Shown: piece after piece, positions 1 to 5,596 of the stretch
How the letters are laid out: every line of letters begins with the position of its first letter
Position numbering within the stretch: position 1 is the stretch's first letter
DNA from: Cenarchaeum sp. SB0662_bin_33
GTDB lineage: Archaea > Thermoproteota > Nitrososphaeria > Nitrososphaerales > Nitrosopumilaceae
Assembly: GCA_009840065.1 (NCBI GenBank)
Contig: VXON01000026.1
Span: 1-8,044 of the forward strand
DNA length: 8,044 nt
Direction: 5' to 3'
Made by a program: the position numbers and the translations under genes
Notes under the pieces: model-generated
Database searches by the model: none
The model's input: only the letters and a program-made list of their open reading frames with translations
What the model was told of the DNA's origin: nothing

Positions 1-89
1 TTACATTATACTGCCCCAACCAAGTAGGCAACTTCAAAAAGCAAAACACTTTCGTCTCCATGCAGGAAGATTCGTTGATGCCGGGCCGT

Positions 90-734
90 TTAATCGGTCA
101 GGGCGGCCTGTATTAGTACCTTTAATTCATCAAGCGTGGTGACTCTAGCTGCATCCTGGTTGACTGCCAGCCCAGAACCGAGGATGGTATACTTACCGTT
201 TTGCAGTCCCTCAACATGATAGTTGTCGCCATATATGTCATCGGGATCCTTGTCATTTACAAATATTAGAACCGTCTCACCCATCTTGAAGATTGGGGCG
301 CCCTTTACAGTTGAACGATACTCGTTGGTCTCACCCCCCTGCACCCGAATGACCATGAATGCCTCATCATAGTCACCCTTCAAATCATCAAAGACCGCAA
401 TGCGGACATCTGTAAATACTATGGGGGTGCCGTTCTCATCAAACTCGACAGGCTGCACCTCTATCCCGGTCACTATCCCGTGGATGGCATGGTTCGTATG
501 ATTAGCCAGAAACCCCGGAGTTAAAGACGGGACCTCGGCGACAGTCTCCAGCTCTATCTTTGCCTCATTCTGCCACCAGCAGTTCATTACTACGGTTATG
601 GTGTTGGGCGCATCATCGTTAATCCATACGTTGTTCTGGGCATGGAAGGAGCATGATTCCATTCCCATCACCTCCCAGTCTAGGTAGTCGTGGGGAATCT
701 CATCATACGGTCTATGCAGGCTCAAATGTTCCAT
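90..734 (-). CDS. Secreted beta-rich protein of unknown function, C-terminal part
   Basis: This is a 214-codon ORF with no recognised function. Residues about 28-52 form a cysteine-bounded segment (C28 to C52, ending TVVMNC) that repeats a segment in the upstream ORF. Residues about 83-190 look like a beta-rich extracellular domain with a pattern I associate with many uncharacterised secreted prokaryotic proteins: GIVTGIEV, then FTDVRIAVFDDLKG, then VQGGE, then FKMGETVLIFVND, then GKYTI. There is no signal peptide at its own ATG (734). That ATG lies 12 nt inside the end of the upstream ORF, which does carry a hydrophobic N-terminus. In this frame codons stay open upstream of the ATG into a GC-rich run (GGGEFEG before the Met). 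I therefore infer that it is the C-terminal part of one frameshifted gene with the 722-1009 ORF. The coding reading is fairly secure; function is unknown. Confidence 0.7.
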   Translation of the reverse strand: MEHLSLHRPYDEIPHDYLDWEVMGMESCSFHAQNNVWINDDAPNTITVVMNCWWQNEAKIELETVAEVPSLTPGFLANHTNHAIHGIVTGIEVQPVEFDENGTPIVFTDVRIAVFDDLKGDYDEAFMVIRVQGGETNEYRSTVKGAPIFKMGETVLIFVNDKDPDDIYGDNYHVEGLQNGKYTILGSGLAVNQDAARVTTLDELKVLIQAALTD

Positions 735-1009
735 GCCTTCAAATTCGCCGCCGCCCGCCCACCGCCATAACGCGCGTTGCAGTTCATCGTTACGGTAGTG
801 GTGGTGTTGGAGAAGTTAAATTCGTCATAGTCTATGTTTAGTGTGCAGTCACCATACTGACCATCACGGTGGTTGTTGGTAAGGCGCGGCTGACTCATGT
901 AATCCTGCATTGACACATCTGCTTGGCCTGCCTCTTGAGGGAAATTTTCCTCCTCAGATACAGCCAAGCCTACAACTAGGCCAGATAACATAATGGTCGG
1001 TACCAACAC
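722..1009 (-). CDS. N-terminal signal/anchor part of the same (frameshifted) secreted protein
   Basis: This 95-codon ORF starts at a GTG (1009). Its first ~17 residues (LVPTIMLSGLVVGLAV) are hydrophobic and are followed by an acidic stretch (SEEENF), as in a signal peptide or membrane anchor. The frame is open upstream to about 1060 and continues the hydrophobic character (NPYWLLVL), so the true start may lie near 1030, although no ATG is present there. C55 to C77 (ending TVTMNC) matches C28-C52 of the 214-residue ORF, so the protein carries a tandem motif. The reading ends in RYGGGRAAANLKAWNI after a GC-rich run. One extra G in that run would join it in frame to the downstream ORF (GGGEFEGMEHLS), and that joined reading keeps the repeat similarity. 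It is probably one ~300-residue secreted protein broken by an indel, a sequence error or frameshifting. Confidence 0.6.
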   Translation of the reverse strand: MLVPTIMLSGLVVGLAVSEEENFPQEAGQADVSMQDYMSQPRLTNNHRDGQYGDCTLNIDYDEFNFSNTTTTVTMNCNARYGGGRAAANLKAWNI

Positions 1010-1052
1010 AAGAAGCCAGTACGGGTTAATAATTAGTAATAGTGTATTGCCA

Positions 1053-1059
1053 ATATAAA
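1053..1059 (-). promoter_or_regulatory. TATA-like box for the secreted-protein gene
   Basis: On the minus strand CTTTATATTGGC resembles an archaeal TATA box. It would place a transcription start near 1030, about 20 nt before the GTG at 1009, or at the upstream part of the open frame. The following leader (CAATAC, then TTACTAATTAT) is nearly the same as the leader of the divergent ORF at 1213. Confidence 0.45.
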
Positions 1060-1067
1060 GTCACCAC

Positions 1068-1087
1068 GTATGTATAACCGTACATAC
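1068..1087. repeat. 7-bp inverted repeat GTATGTA / TACATAC
   Basis: A perfect 7-bp inverted repeat with a 6-nt spacer lies just upstream of the minus-strand TATA-like box at 1053-1059. It could be an operator half-site pair or a remnant of a transposon end. It is short, so chance is not excluded. Confidence 0.3.
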
Positions 1088-1157
1088 TCAACCCCATCTG
1101 ATGCGGATGTGTTAGATTTTATCTATACCGCAGGACAAAAGTTTGTGAACATTTTTC

Positions 1158-1193
1158 GATCTTTATTACTAAATGAAAACAGCTATAAAGATC
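1158..1193. repeat. 9-bp inverted repeat overlapping the TATA box of the 1213 ORF
   Basis: GATCTTTAT (1158-1166) and ATAAAGATC (1185-1193) are perfect inverted copies separated by 18 bp. The right arm covers the TATA box of the downstream ORF, a position typical of a repressor operator, although a decayed transposon end is also possible. Confidence 0.4.
1184..1190 (+). promoter_or_regulatory. TATA box for the HTH ORF at 1213
   Basis: TATAAAG is centred about 26 nt upstream of the ATG at 1213, the spacing expected for a leaderless archaeal transcript. No Shine-Dalgarno sequence is seen before the ATG. Confidence 0.55.
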
Positions 1194-1212
1194 AATACTT
1201 ACTAATTATCAA

Positions 1213-1443
1213 ATGTCAATAACAGAGATGAAAGATACAGGAGAGAAAAAGATTCCGATGTTTTCAGGCGTTTACAACTTGCAAAAGGGAAAGAATGTTG
1301 CTGAAGCAGCAGCCGAATTATGCATGTCCAGAAGATGGGACCTCAAATGGTACAAACATTATCAAAAAGAAGATGTGGCTGGACTCGAAGACCGGTCTAG
1401 AAGCGGCAGGGCACACACTACCAAATTACAAAAAGATAAATAG
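1213..1443 (+). pseudogene. IS630-like transposase remnant (N-terminal helix-turn-helix domain)
   Basis: This is a 76-codon ORF. Residues about 20-56 read as a helix-turn-helix of the kind that opens IS630-family transposases (KGKNVAEAAAELCMSRR, then WYKHYQKEDVAGLEDR), followed by the typical linker GLEDRSRSGR. In intact family members this is followed by a second DNA-binding part and a DDE catalytic domain of about 200 residues, which is absent here. After the TAG, the +1 frame reads IEFYKNTHDIDSNR (about 1440-1481), which looks like a continuation of the same protein, so the gene probably suffered an indel near 1436-1443 and then a large deletion. It retains a well-spaced TATA box, so a small DNA-binding protein may still be made; a domesticated regulator is the alternative reading. 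Confidence 0.6.
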
Positions 1444-1493
1444 AATTTTATAAAAATACACATGACATCGATTCAAACCGATCGGGGAACAAA

Positions 1494-1520
1494 GCTGGCA
1501 GTCAGTGCGTGGCTGCCAGC
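1494..1520 (-). terminator. Stem-loop downstream of the oligoendopeptidase gene
   Basis: GCTGGCAG (1494-1501) and CTGCCAGC (1513-1520) form a perfect 8-bp stem with an 11-nt loop, starting 8 nt after the minus-strand stop codon. On the minus strand it is followed by CTTTGTT, a short T-rich stretch. It could act as a terminator or as a barrier between the gene and the transposase remnant. Archaea often terminate on T-tracts without a hairpin, so confidence is moderate. Confidence 0.4.
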
Positions 1521-1527
1521 CCCATTA

Positions 1528-3282
1528 TCATACTGCGGTGTTTAGATGACTATATAGCGAGTCTATGTAATCAAATCCTTCCTGCCAAAAGGTGGCCGAG
1601 CCTATATCAAAGCCATACTCGTGCAGTAGGTCTTCGGGTTTCCTAGAGCCACCGGCAGAGAGAATTCCTAGGTATGATGGTACAAAGTCACTGCCCTCAC
1701 GCTTGTATCGCTGAAACAGTGAGGCGGCCAATAAATTACCAAATGCATACGAGTAGCAGTAAAATGGAGAGTGGTAAAAGTGGGGAATTGCCAGCCACTC
1801 AGAAGAAAATACATCGCTTACATATACAGAGTCGGCAAACTGTTCATGTAATGTCTGCATATATACATCAGAGATTTGGGCTGCAGTGGCGCCCTCGGAG
1901 AGTTTCTGGTGTGCCTGAATCTCAAACTGCGTAAAGAATGCCTGCCGCATTATTGTGGCGTATAAATCATCCATCTTGCCGGCCAGCACTGATACTTGCT
2001 CAGAGGCATCCATCTTGTCTAGAATTACATCGAATAAGAGCATCTCAGAGAACGTGGAGGCGGTCTCGGCCAAGGGCAGGGGGGCATGCTGCACAAGTAT
2101 TGACTTGGGGGAGGCAGCAATACTGTGTATGGCATGGCCCAACTCATGGGCCATTGTAAATACATCCCTAGATTCGCCGGTATAATTAAGCAGTACAAAG
2201 GGCGTAATCTTTGGGGATATTGTACTACAGAATGCTCCGCTCATCTTGCCCGGTTGTAGTTTGGAGTGGACATGTCCCCCATCAAATACACTTTTGGCAT
2301 AATCACCCACCACATCACTAAACTTGTAGAAGGTATCTAGGACCATACCAACCGCCTCGTTGTAGGCATATGATTTTTCCAAATCCGTCATGGGTGCGTA
2401 TACATCATATCTGGATAATCTCTTCATGTGTAGCATGGATGCCTTTTTGGCAAAGTACCGCTGAAACGTATCAGCGCGCTTAGAGCAGACCTGCAGCAGG
2501 GCATCCACCGTAGAGTCGTCTATGTTGCTGCCGGCGTTCATGACGGATATGGGAGAGTCATATTCCCGTAGTGAGACAAACTCGTTGCGATAATTTAGTA
2601 CTATATTGTGGTATATCTCGCTCAGTATATTGCGGTTTTTACTATATTTATCTAGCAGGGCATCATAAGCGGTCTTGCGTGTGCCATAGTCTGCATCTCT
2701 GACATATACCATCAACTCTTCCCGGCCCAGACTCTTCTGCTCGCCATGTAATGTGATATCATAGGTATACGCGTTGGTCATCATATCATATAGCTTCACC
2801 AAGGCCGAGGCGCCGGTTACATCAAGAAGGTTGATTATGCGTTCTTCACCCTCCTTTAGCGAGTGTCTGGCTAGGCGCCTCTTGTGTAGCAGCATGTCAG
2901 CGAGATCTCCTGCCGACTCTGCGAGGCGACCGGCATCATCATCACCCATGTCACGCTTCCACCACAAATCAAAGAATATTATATCATTGCCAATCTCAGA
3001 GGTTATTTGGTTTATGCGAGTCTTTAGGGCAGATGCCTCCTCGGACTGTGTATTCTGCGCATACACTAGGGAGGTGTGGCCGCCTATACGGGCCAGCAGC
3101 TCCTGTATGCCCTCTATACTAGACAGTATTTCATTAAATTTTGATGTGGACATATTCGCGTGTAACGACTGCCGCATGCTAGCAAATATACGGGCCTTCT
3201 GACGGACATCTGATATCAACTGCTCAAGCGTCTCGCCTGCTAGTATTCCATCAAGGCTCCAAGTGCCCAGCGCATACGACAT
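1528..3282 (-). CDS. pepF: M3-family oligoendopeptidase (PepF type)
   Basis: This is a 584-residue zinc metallopeptidase, about the usual length for PepF/M3B enzymes, which cleave short peptides in the cytoplasm. The zinc site is clear: HELGH at residues 379-383 gives H379, E380 (catalytic) and H383, with E406 in ETASTFSE as the likely third ligand. The C-terminal substrate-binding motif HFYHSPFYCYSYAFG (501-515) is also typical of the family. There is no signal peptide. The ATG at 3282 is supported by a weak TATA-like element (TTTAGA on the minus strand, about 3306-3311) centred 26 nt upstream, which implies a leaderless transcript of its own. The gene also lies 45 bp downstream of the pyrophosphatase in the same direction and could be cotranscribed. 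The likely role is recycling of peptides from protein turnover. A closely related M3 subgroup cannot be excluded. Confidence 0.93.
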   Translation of the reverse strand: MSYALGTWSLDGILAGETLEQLISDVRQKARIFASMRQSLHANMSTSKFNEILSSIEGIQELLARIGGHTSLVYAQNTQSEEASALKTRINQITSEIGNDIIFFDLWWKRDMGDDDAGRLAESAGDLADMLLHKRRLARHSLKEGEERIINLLDVTGASALVKLYDMMTNAYTYDITLHGEQKSLGREELMVYVRDADYGTRKTAYDALLDKYSKNRNILSEIYHNIVLNYRNEFVSLREYDSPISVMNAGSNIDDSTVDALLQVCSKRADTFQRYFAKKASMLHMKRLSRYDVYAPMTDLEKSYAYNEAVGMVLDTFYKFSDVVGDYAKSVFDGGHVHSKLQPGKMSGAFCSTISPKITPFVLLNYTGESRDVFTMAHELGHAIHSIAASPKSILVQHAPLPLAETASTFSEMLLFDVILDKMDASEQVSVLAGKMDDLYATIMRQAFFTQFEIQAHQKLSEGATAAQISDVYMQTLHEQFADSVYVSDVFSSEWLAIPHFYHSPFYCYSYAFGNLLAASLFQRYKREGSDFVPSYLGILSAGGSRKPEDLLHEYGFDIGSATFWQEGFDYIDSLYSHLNTAV

Positions 3283-3305
3283 ACGAATAATTACACAGAT
3301 ACATC

Positions 3306-3311
3306 TCTAAA
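3306..3311 (-). promoter_or_regulatory. Weak TATA-like box for the oligoendopeptidase gene
   Basis: TTTAGA on the minus strand is centred about 26 nt before the ATG at 3282, the spacing of the other leaderless promoters in this window. The box departs from the TATA consensus. Confidence 0.35.
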
Positions 3312-3327
3312 TGTGTTGTTATGGTAA

Positions 3328-3861
3328 TCACTTTAGCGTACAATAGTATTTCTTGTGCGAGTTTATAATGACCTCTTTTGCATCCTTGGATGACTTCCAA
3401 CCCAGTATCTCTACTTTCTTTCCCTCCAAATCCTTGTACACCTGAAAGAAGTGGGCAATCTCAGAGCGGTAGTGGTCCTCAATGTCGTTTATGTCCGTAG
3501 TATGCAGATAGCGTGGATCATGCATGGCAACACAGACTACTTTGTCATCCAGCTGGCCATCATCGGTCATCTGTAAAAGCCCGATGGGACGTGCCTCTAT
3601 CAATATTCCGGGAAATGTCGGATTTGTGACCAGAACCAGTGCGTCCAATGGGTCCGCATCCTCGGATAACGTCTGAGGAACTATACCATAATCGCCCGGA
3701 TAGTGAAAAGGTGAAAAGAGTACCCTATCTAGTTTCATCATGTTGTTTGTCTTGTCGTACTCATACTTGTTCATGGAGCCCTTTGGTATCTCCACAATCA
3801 CGTTTATAATCTCGGGCATGTCCGCGCCCGTAACCACATCATGCCAATAGTTCTTGGTCAA
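3328..3861 (-). CDS. ppa: Soluble inorganic pyrophosphatase (family I)
   Basis: This 177-residue cytoplasmic enzyme hydrolyses pyrophosphate to two phosphates and so pulls biosynthetic reactions forward. Its length matches the archaeal/bacterial family I enzyme. Visible signatures are VIVEIPKGSMNKYEYDK (21-37), YPGDYGIVPQT (54-64), the metal-binding motif DADPLDA (68-74) and DDGQLDDKVV (100-109). The N-terminal WHDV is also family-like. The start is a TTG (3861), the only usual start codon in frame between the upstream stop and WHDV. A TATA-like box on the minus strand (3873-3879) is only 15 nt from this TTG, closer than the 25-28 nt seen elsewhere. Either the promoter spacing is unusual or translation starts at an internal codon such as GTG 3837. 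It lies upstream of the oligoendopeptidase gene in the same direction. Confidence 0.95.
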   Translation of the reverse strand: MTKNYWHDVVTGADMPEIINVIVEIPKGSMNKYEYDKTNNMMKLDRVLFSPFHYPGDYGIVPQTLSEDADPLDALVLVTNPTFPGILIEARPIGLLQMTDDGQLDDKVVCVAMHDPRYLHTTDINDIEDHYRSEIAHFFQVYKDLEGKKVEILGWKSSKDAKEVIINSHKKYYCTLK

Positions 3862-3872
3862 TGTATGTGGTG

Positions 3873-3879
3873 TATAAAA
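3873..3879 (-). promoter_or_regulatory. TATA box for the pyrophosphatase gene
   Basis: TTTTATA on the minus strand is a good archaeal TATA box. It is centred about 15 nt from the TTG start, so the predicted transcription start (near 3850) falls inside the annotated reading frame. This is one reason to doubt the exact start of the gene. Confidence 0.45.
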
Positions 3880-3923
3880 TCATTACAACAAATAGGTTTC
3901 CCTAGAAAAACCATACATGATAC

Positions 3924-3980
3924 AAAAAAACTCACAGGTATGGTGGGCAGTCTCTATGGCATAACCCGGTACAGCCCACC
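3924..3980 (-). terminator. 7-bp stem-loop followed by a T7 tract on the minus strand
   Basis: GGTGGGC (3942-3948) and GCCCACC (3974-3980) are perfect inverted copies with a 25-nt loop. Reading the minus strand, the stem is followed after 11 nt by seven T (the A-run at 3924-3930). It could end transcripts that run on from the PAP2 gene antisense to the 4019 gene, or be part of a small structured RNA. The long loop makes a classical terminator uncertain. Confidence 0.3.
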
Positions 3981-3989
3981 GATTTGAAA

Positions 3990-3995
3990 TTTATG
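3990..3995 (+). promoter_or_regulatory. TATA-like box for the 4019 gene
   Basis: TTTATG is centred about 26 nt upstream of GTG 4019. This spacing favours the GTG over ATG 4037 as a leaderless start. No Shine-Dalgarno sequence precedes either codon. Confidence 0.4.
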
Positions 3996-4018
3996 GCAAA
4001 AACTATTACCTGCATATA

Positions 4019-4345
4019 GTGTGGGTAAGTGTACAGATGGTCCACCCACGAGATGTTCCCGTATCAAAGACGTTCAATCTAAAGGATGTGACAGATGCCA
4101 ACGAGGCAGTAGAGTATATGGTAGGTGCAGGATTTTCAGGCAAGGGGGAAGGGTTCAAGGTACTGATGCCCATGGAAAAACGTACTGCCAAGCGCATAGG
4201 ATATACTGTTACAACGGGTGTCTCGTATGGCCTGCGCAAGCGGGGACAGCCCAGAGATGTCAAGTACTGGACGTACATACACGACAAGGATCACTATGCC
4301 ATAGTACTGGTGGACTCGGCCGTGGCAGACAAGCTAGGTCTTTGA
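4019..4345 (+). CDS. Small conserved-looking protein of unknown function
   Basis: This is 108 residues from GTG 4019, or 102 residues from ATG 4037 (MVHPRDVPVSKTFNL). I do not recognise a family. It is a soluble, basic protein with no signal peptide or membrane segment. Around residues 33-62 it has a glycine/lysine-rich part (MVGAGFSGKGEGFKVLMPMEKR), followed by IGYTVTTGVSYGLRKRGQPRDVK and then YWTYIHDKDHYAIVLVDSA. The alternation of short hydrophobic strands suggests a compact alpha/beta fold, and the basic patches could bind nucleic acid, but this is only inference. The TATA-like box at 3990-3995 supports the GTG start. The reading frame on the opposite strand is a shadow. Its last 12 nt overlap the end of the convergent PAP2 gene. 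Confidence 0.7.
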   Translation: MWVSVQMVHPRDVPVSKTFNLKDVTDANEAVEYMVGAGFSGKGEGFKVLMPMEKRTAKRIGYTVTTGVSYGLRKRGQPRDVKYWTYIHDKDHYAIVLVDSAVADKLGL

Positions 4346-5023
4346 GTGAATATTATATAGTTTGGTCTGGTGTGCAAGTATTCCAGTCAGGAGTATTCCT
4401 AAGACGATTCCGGCCACAACATCGGTAGGATAGTGCTGCAGTACCAGGATGCGGCTCACGGACACGGATGCAGGATATATGAACAACAATAGGGCGCCGC
4501 GCGGGAATCTTGGATATATCGCATACGCCAGCAGTATCGCAATGATAACAGAACGTATGGCATGGCCGGATGGATACGATGCAGTCGCCCCGCCCTCACA
4601 GAACAGGGCGAATGTGTCACGGCTCACCTCCACAGGCAGGTGTATTGCATCATACTGCTCTTGGGGCCTGTCCCGGTCCACGCCGCACTTTATGTAGCCA
4701 GCCAGTATTGTGGATATCACCAAGAGAATCATCAGCGTAATGCCGATGCGTCTTGTAGGGCGTATAATCAAGAGTATTATTGCCAGAACCAGCATGTATA
4801 TGACATCGCCGGTCTCGGTCGTTATCTGGATTAAAAAATCGACCGTGTCATCTCCGCCGGCACCCTGGGCAGATATGATTGCAGCCTGATCAATGCCATC
4901 GACAGCCCCGGACATAACCAGTATAGTAATGGATACAAACAGGGCAGCCAAAAGCACCGATGGTCGTGAGCGCATTGGGAATATCCAGCCCTGCATAATG
5001 GCGCTACAGCCGCCACATACCAT
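4334..5023 (-). CDS. PAP2-family integral membrane phosphatase
   Basis: This is a 229-residue polytopic membrane protein with the complete three-part phosphatase signature of the type 2 phosphatidic acid phosphatase superfamily: K112-x6-R119-P120 (KCGVDRDRP), PSGH at 151-154, and S190-R191-x5-H197-x3-D201. Hydrophobic segments lie at about 23-40, 75-88, 94-110, 156-170, 177-194 and 202-217, a typical six-helix arrangement with the active site at the membrane face. The family removes phosphate from lipid phosphates or isoprenyl pyrophosphates. In an archaeon, dolichyl- or other polyprenyl-pyrophosphate recycling is a reasonable guess, but the substrate cannot be read from the sequence. The start is uncertain: ATG 5023, ATG 4996 and ATG 4975 (MRSRPSVLL) are all possible. 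The gene is divergent from the zinc-protein gene across a palindromic TATA element. Confidence 0.9.
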   Translation of the reverse strand: MVCGGCSAIMQGWIFPMRSRPSVLLAALFVSITILVMSGAVDGIDQAAIISAQGAGGDDTVDFLIQITTETGDVIYMLVLAIILLIIRPTRRIGITLMILLVISTILAGYIKCGVDRDRPQEQYDAIHLPVEVSRDTFALFCEGGATASYPSGHAIRSVIIAILLAYAIYPRFPRGALLLFIYPASVSVSRILVLQHYPTDVVAGIVLGILLTGILAHQTKLYNIHSKT

Positions 5024-5074
5024 TAATGTTTGTAGTGTATCATACAGTGGGGTTGGGCGCCGCAGTGCGTGACG

Positions 5075-5091
5075 TATAAAAAATTTTTATA
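5075..5091. promoter_or_regulatory. Palindromic (bidirectional) TATA element between divergent genes
   Basis: TATAAAAAATTTTTATA reads as a TATA box on both strands (8-bp perfect arms around one central A). On the plus strand the box is centred about 20 nt before ATG 5098, and close to the usual 25-28 nt from the in-frame GTG codons 5101 and 5104. On the minus strand it would start transcription near 5062, giving the PAP2 gene a short leader of about 39 nt. Confidence 0.5.
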
Positions 5092-5097
5092 TCAACC

Positions 5098-5277
5098 ATG
5101 GTGGTGGTAGTTAGGTTGGGACGCAATGAAAAGTGTGTATTGTGCAATGGACTAATAACAAAGACATATGCTGCAATGAAGGAGTGGTCCATATCAGGAC
5201 ACCTCTGCGGGATGTGCTACTCTGCAAAGATCAGCGAACATTACCCAGGAAAGCATGTACGGATGAAAAGCGACTAA
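5098..5277 (+). CDS. 59-residue CxxC/CxxC zinc-binding miniprotein
   Basis: This is a short complete ORF with ATG 5098 and TAA 5275-5277. The protein begins MVVVVRLGRNEKCVLC and has two CxxC pairs, C13/C16 (CVLC) and C37/C40 (CGMC), with H36 beside the second pair, so a single treble-clef or zinc-ribbon site is likely. The middle is KTYAAMKEWSISGHLCGMC and the tail is basic (GKHVRMKSD). Small proteins of this sort often contact nucleic acid or larger complexes, but no function can be assigned. A strong TATA element lies upstream. GTG 5101 or GTG 5104 are alternative leaderless starts. It is followed 34 bp later by a gene with its own TATA-like box, so an operon is possible but not required. 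Confidence 0.75.
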   Translation: MVVVVRLGRNEKCVLCNGLITKTYAAMKEWSISGHLCGMCYSAKISEHYPGKHVRMKSD

Positions 5278-5280
5278 ATA

Positions 5281-5287
5281 CATATTA
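5281..5287 (+). promoter_or_regulatory. TATA-like box for the 5312 gene
   Basis: CATATTA is centred about 28 nt before ATG 5312 and about 25 nt before GTG 5309. It is only 10 nt from ATG 5294, which argues against that upstream start. Confidence 0.4.
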
Positions 5288-5311
5288 TGCCACATGTTGT
5301 ACCGTAGAGTG

Positions 5312-5596
5312 ATGAAGATTGAGTATGAGGGTACCGTCTGGGCTATCGATCATAAATACCCCAAACCGCTGATTGATCACAGCCTCCACAAGCTGGAACA
5401 GCACGGCATAGACCGTAAGGATATTGTTCTCACCGATGCGCCCAGCAACGTAAAGGTGGGTGCCATCGTAGTGGATATATGGCCATATCATTTGGATGTG
5501 GGCCGCGTCAGGACCATTCGTAACGAGTCCTTTATCAGTGGTACCGTAATGACCATAGAATTGAAACTGGACGATGAGGGTAACTATACGGATTGA
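5312..5596 (+). CDS. Small soluble protein of unknown function, first gene of an overlapping pair
   Basis: This is 94 residues from ATG 5312 (MKIEYEGTVWAIDHKYPKPL). An in-frame ATG at 5294 would add six residues but is too close to the TATA-like box at 5281-5287. I do not recognise a family. The sequence suggests a small alpha/beta domain: strand (KIEYEGTVWAID), helix (LIDHSLHKLEQHGI), strand (DIVLTD), strand (VGAIVVDIWPYH), then a beta hairpin ending in FISGTVMTIELKLDDEGN. The even spacing of beta strands with a Gly-Thr turn could fit a small barrel or a ligand-binding fold, but this is inference. Its TGA (5594-5596) overlaps the TTG start of the next gene, so the two are almost certainly made together. 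Confidence 0.7.
   Translation: MKIEYEGTVWAIDHKYPKPLIDHSLHKLEQHGIDRKDIVLTDAPSNVKVGAIVVDIWPYHLDVGRVRTIRNESFISGTVMTIELKLDDEGNYTD

Noticed and set aside
1..89. Possible gene end at the left edge
   Set aside because: No open frame longer than about a dozen codons is seen on the minus strand, and plus frames are closed; only a T-rich stretch on the minus strand (about 38-49) that might end the secreted-protein transcript.
2774..3202. 142-codon plus-strand ORF opposite the oligoendopeptidase gene
   Set aside because: It is antisense to a well-supported M3 peptidase and its composition (Ser- and Arg-rich, no domain) is that of a shadow frame.
3940..3987. 15-codon ORF (starting MVGSLYGITRY) across the 3942-3980 stem-loop
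   Set aside because: It is too short to support, has no promoter at the right distance, and the stem-loop explains the sequence equally well.
4021..4428. 135-codon plus-strand ORF overlapping the 4019 gene in another frame
   Set aside because: Its sequence is low in hydrophobic pattern and Cys/Arg-rich. The 4019 frame has better protein-like character and a promoter-matched start.
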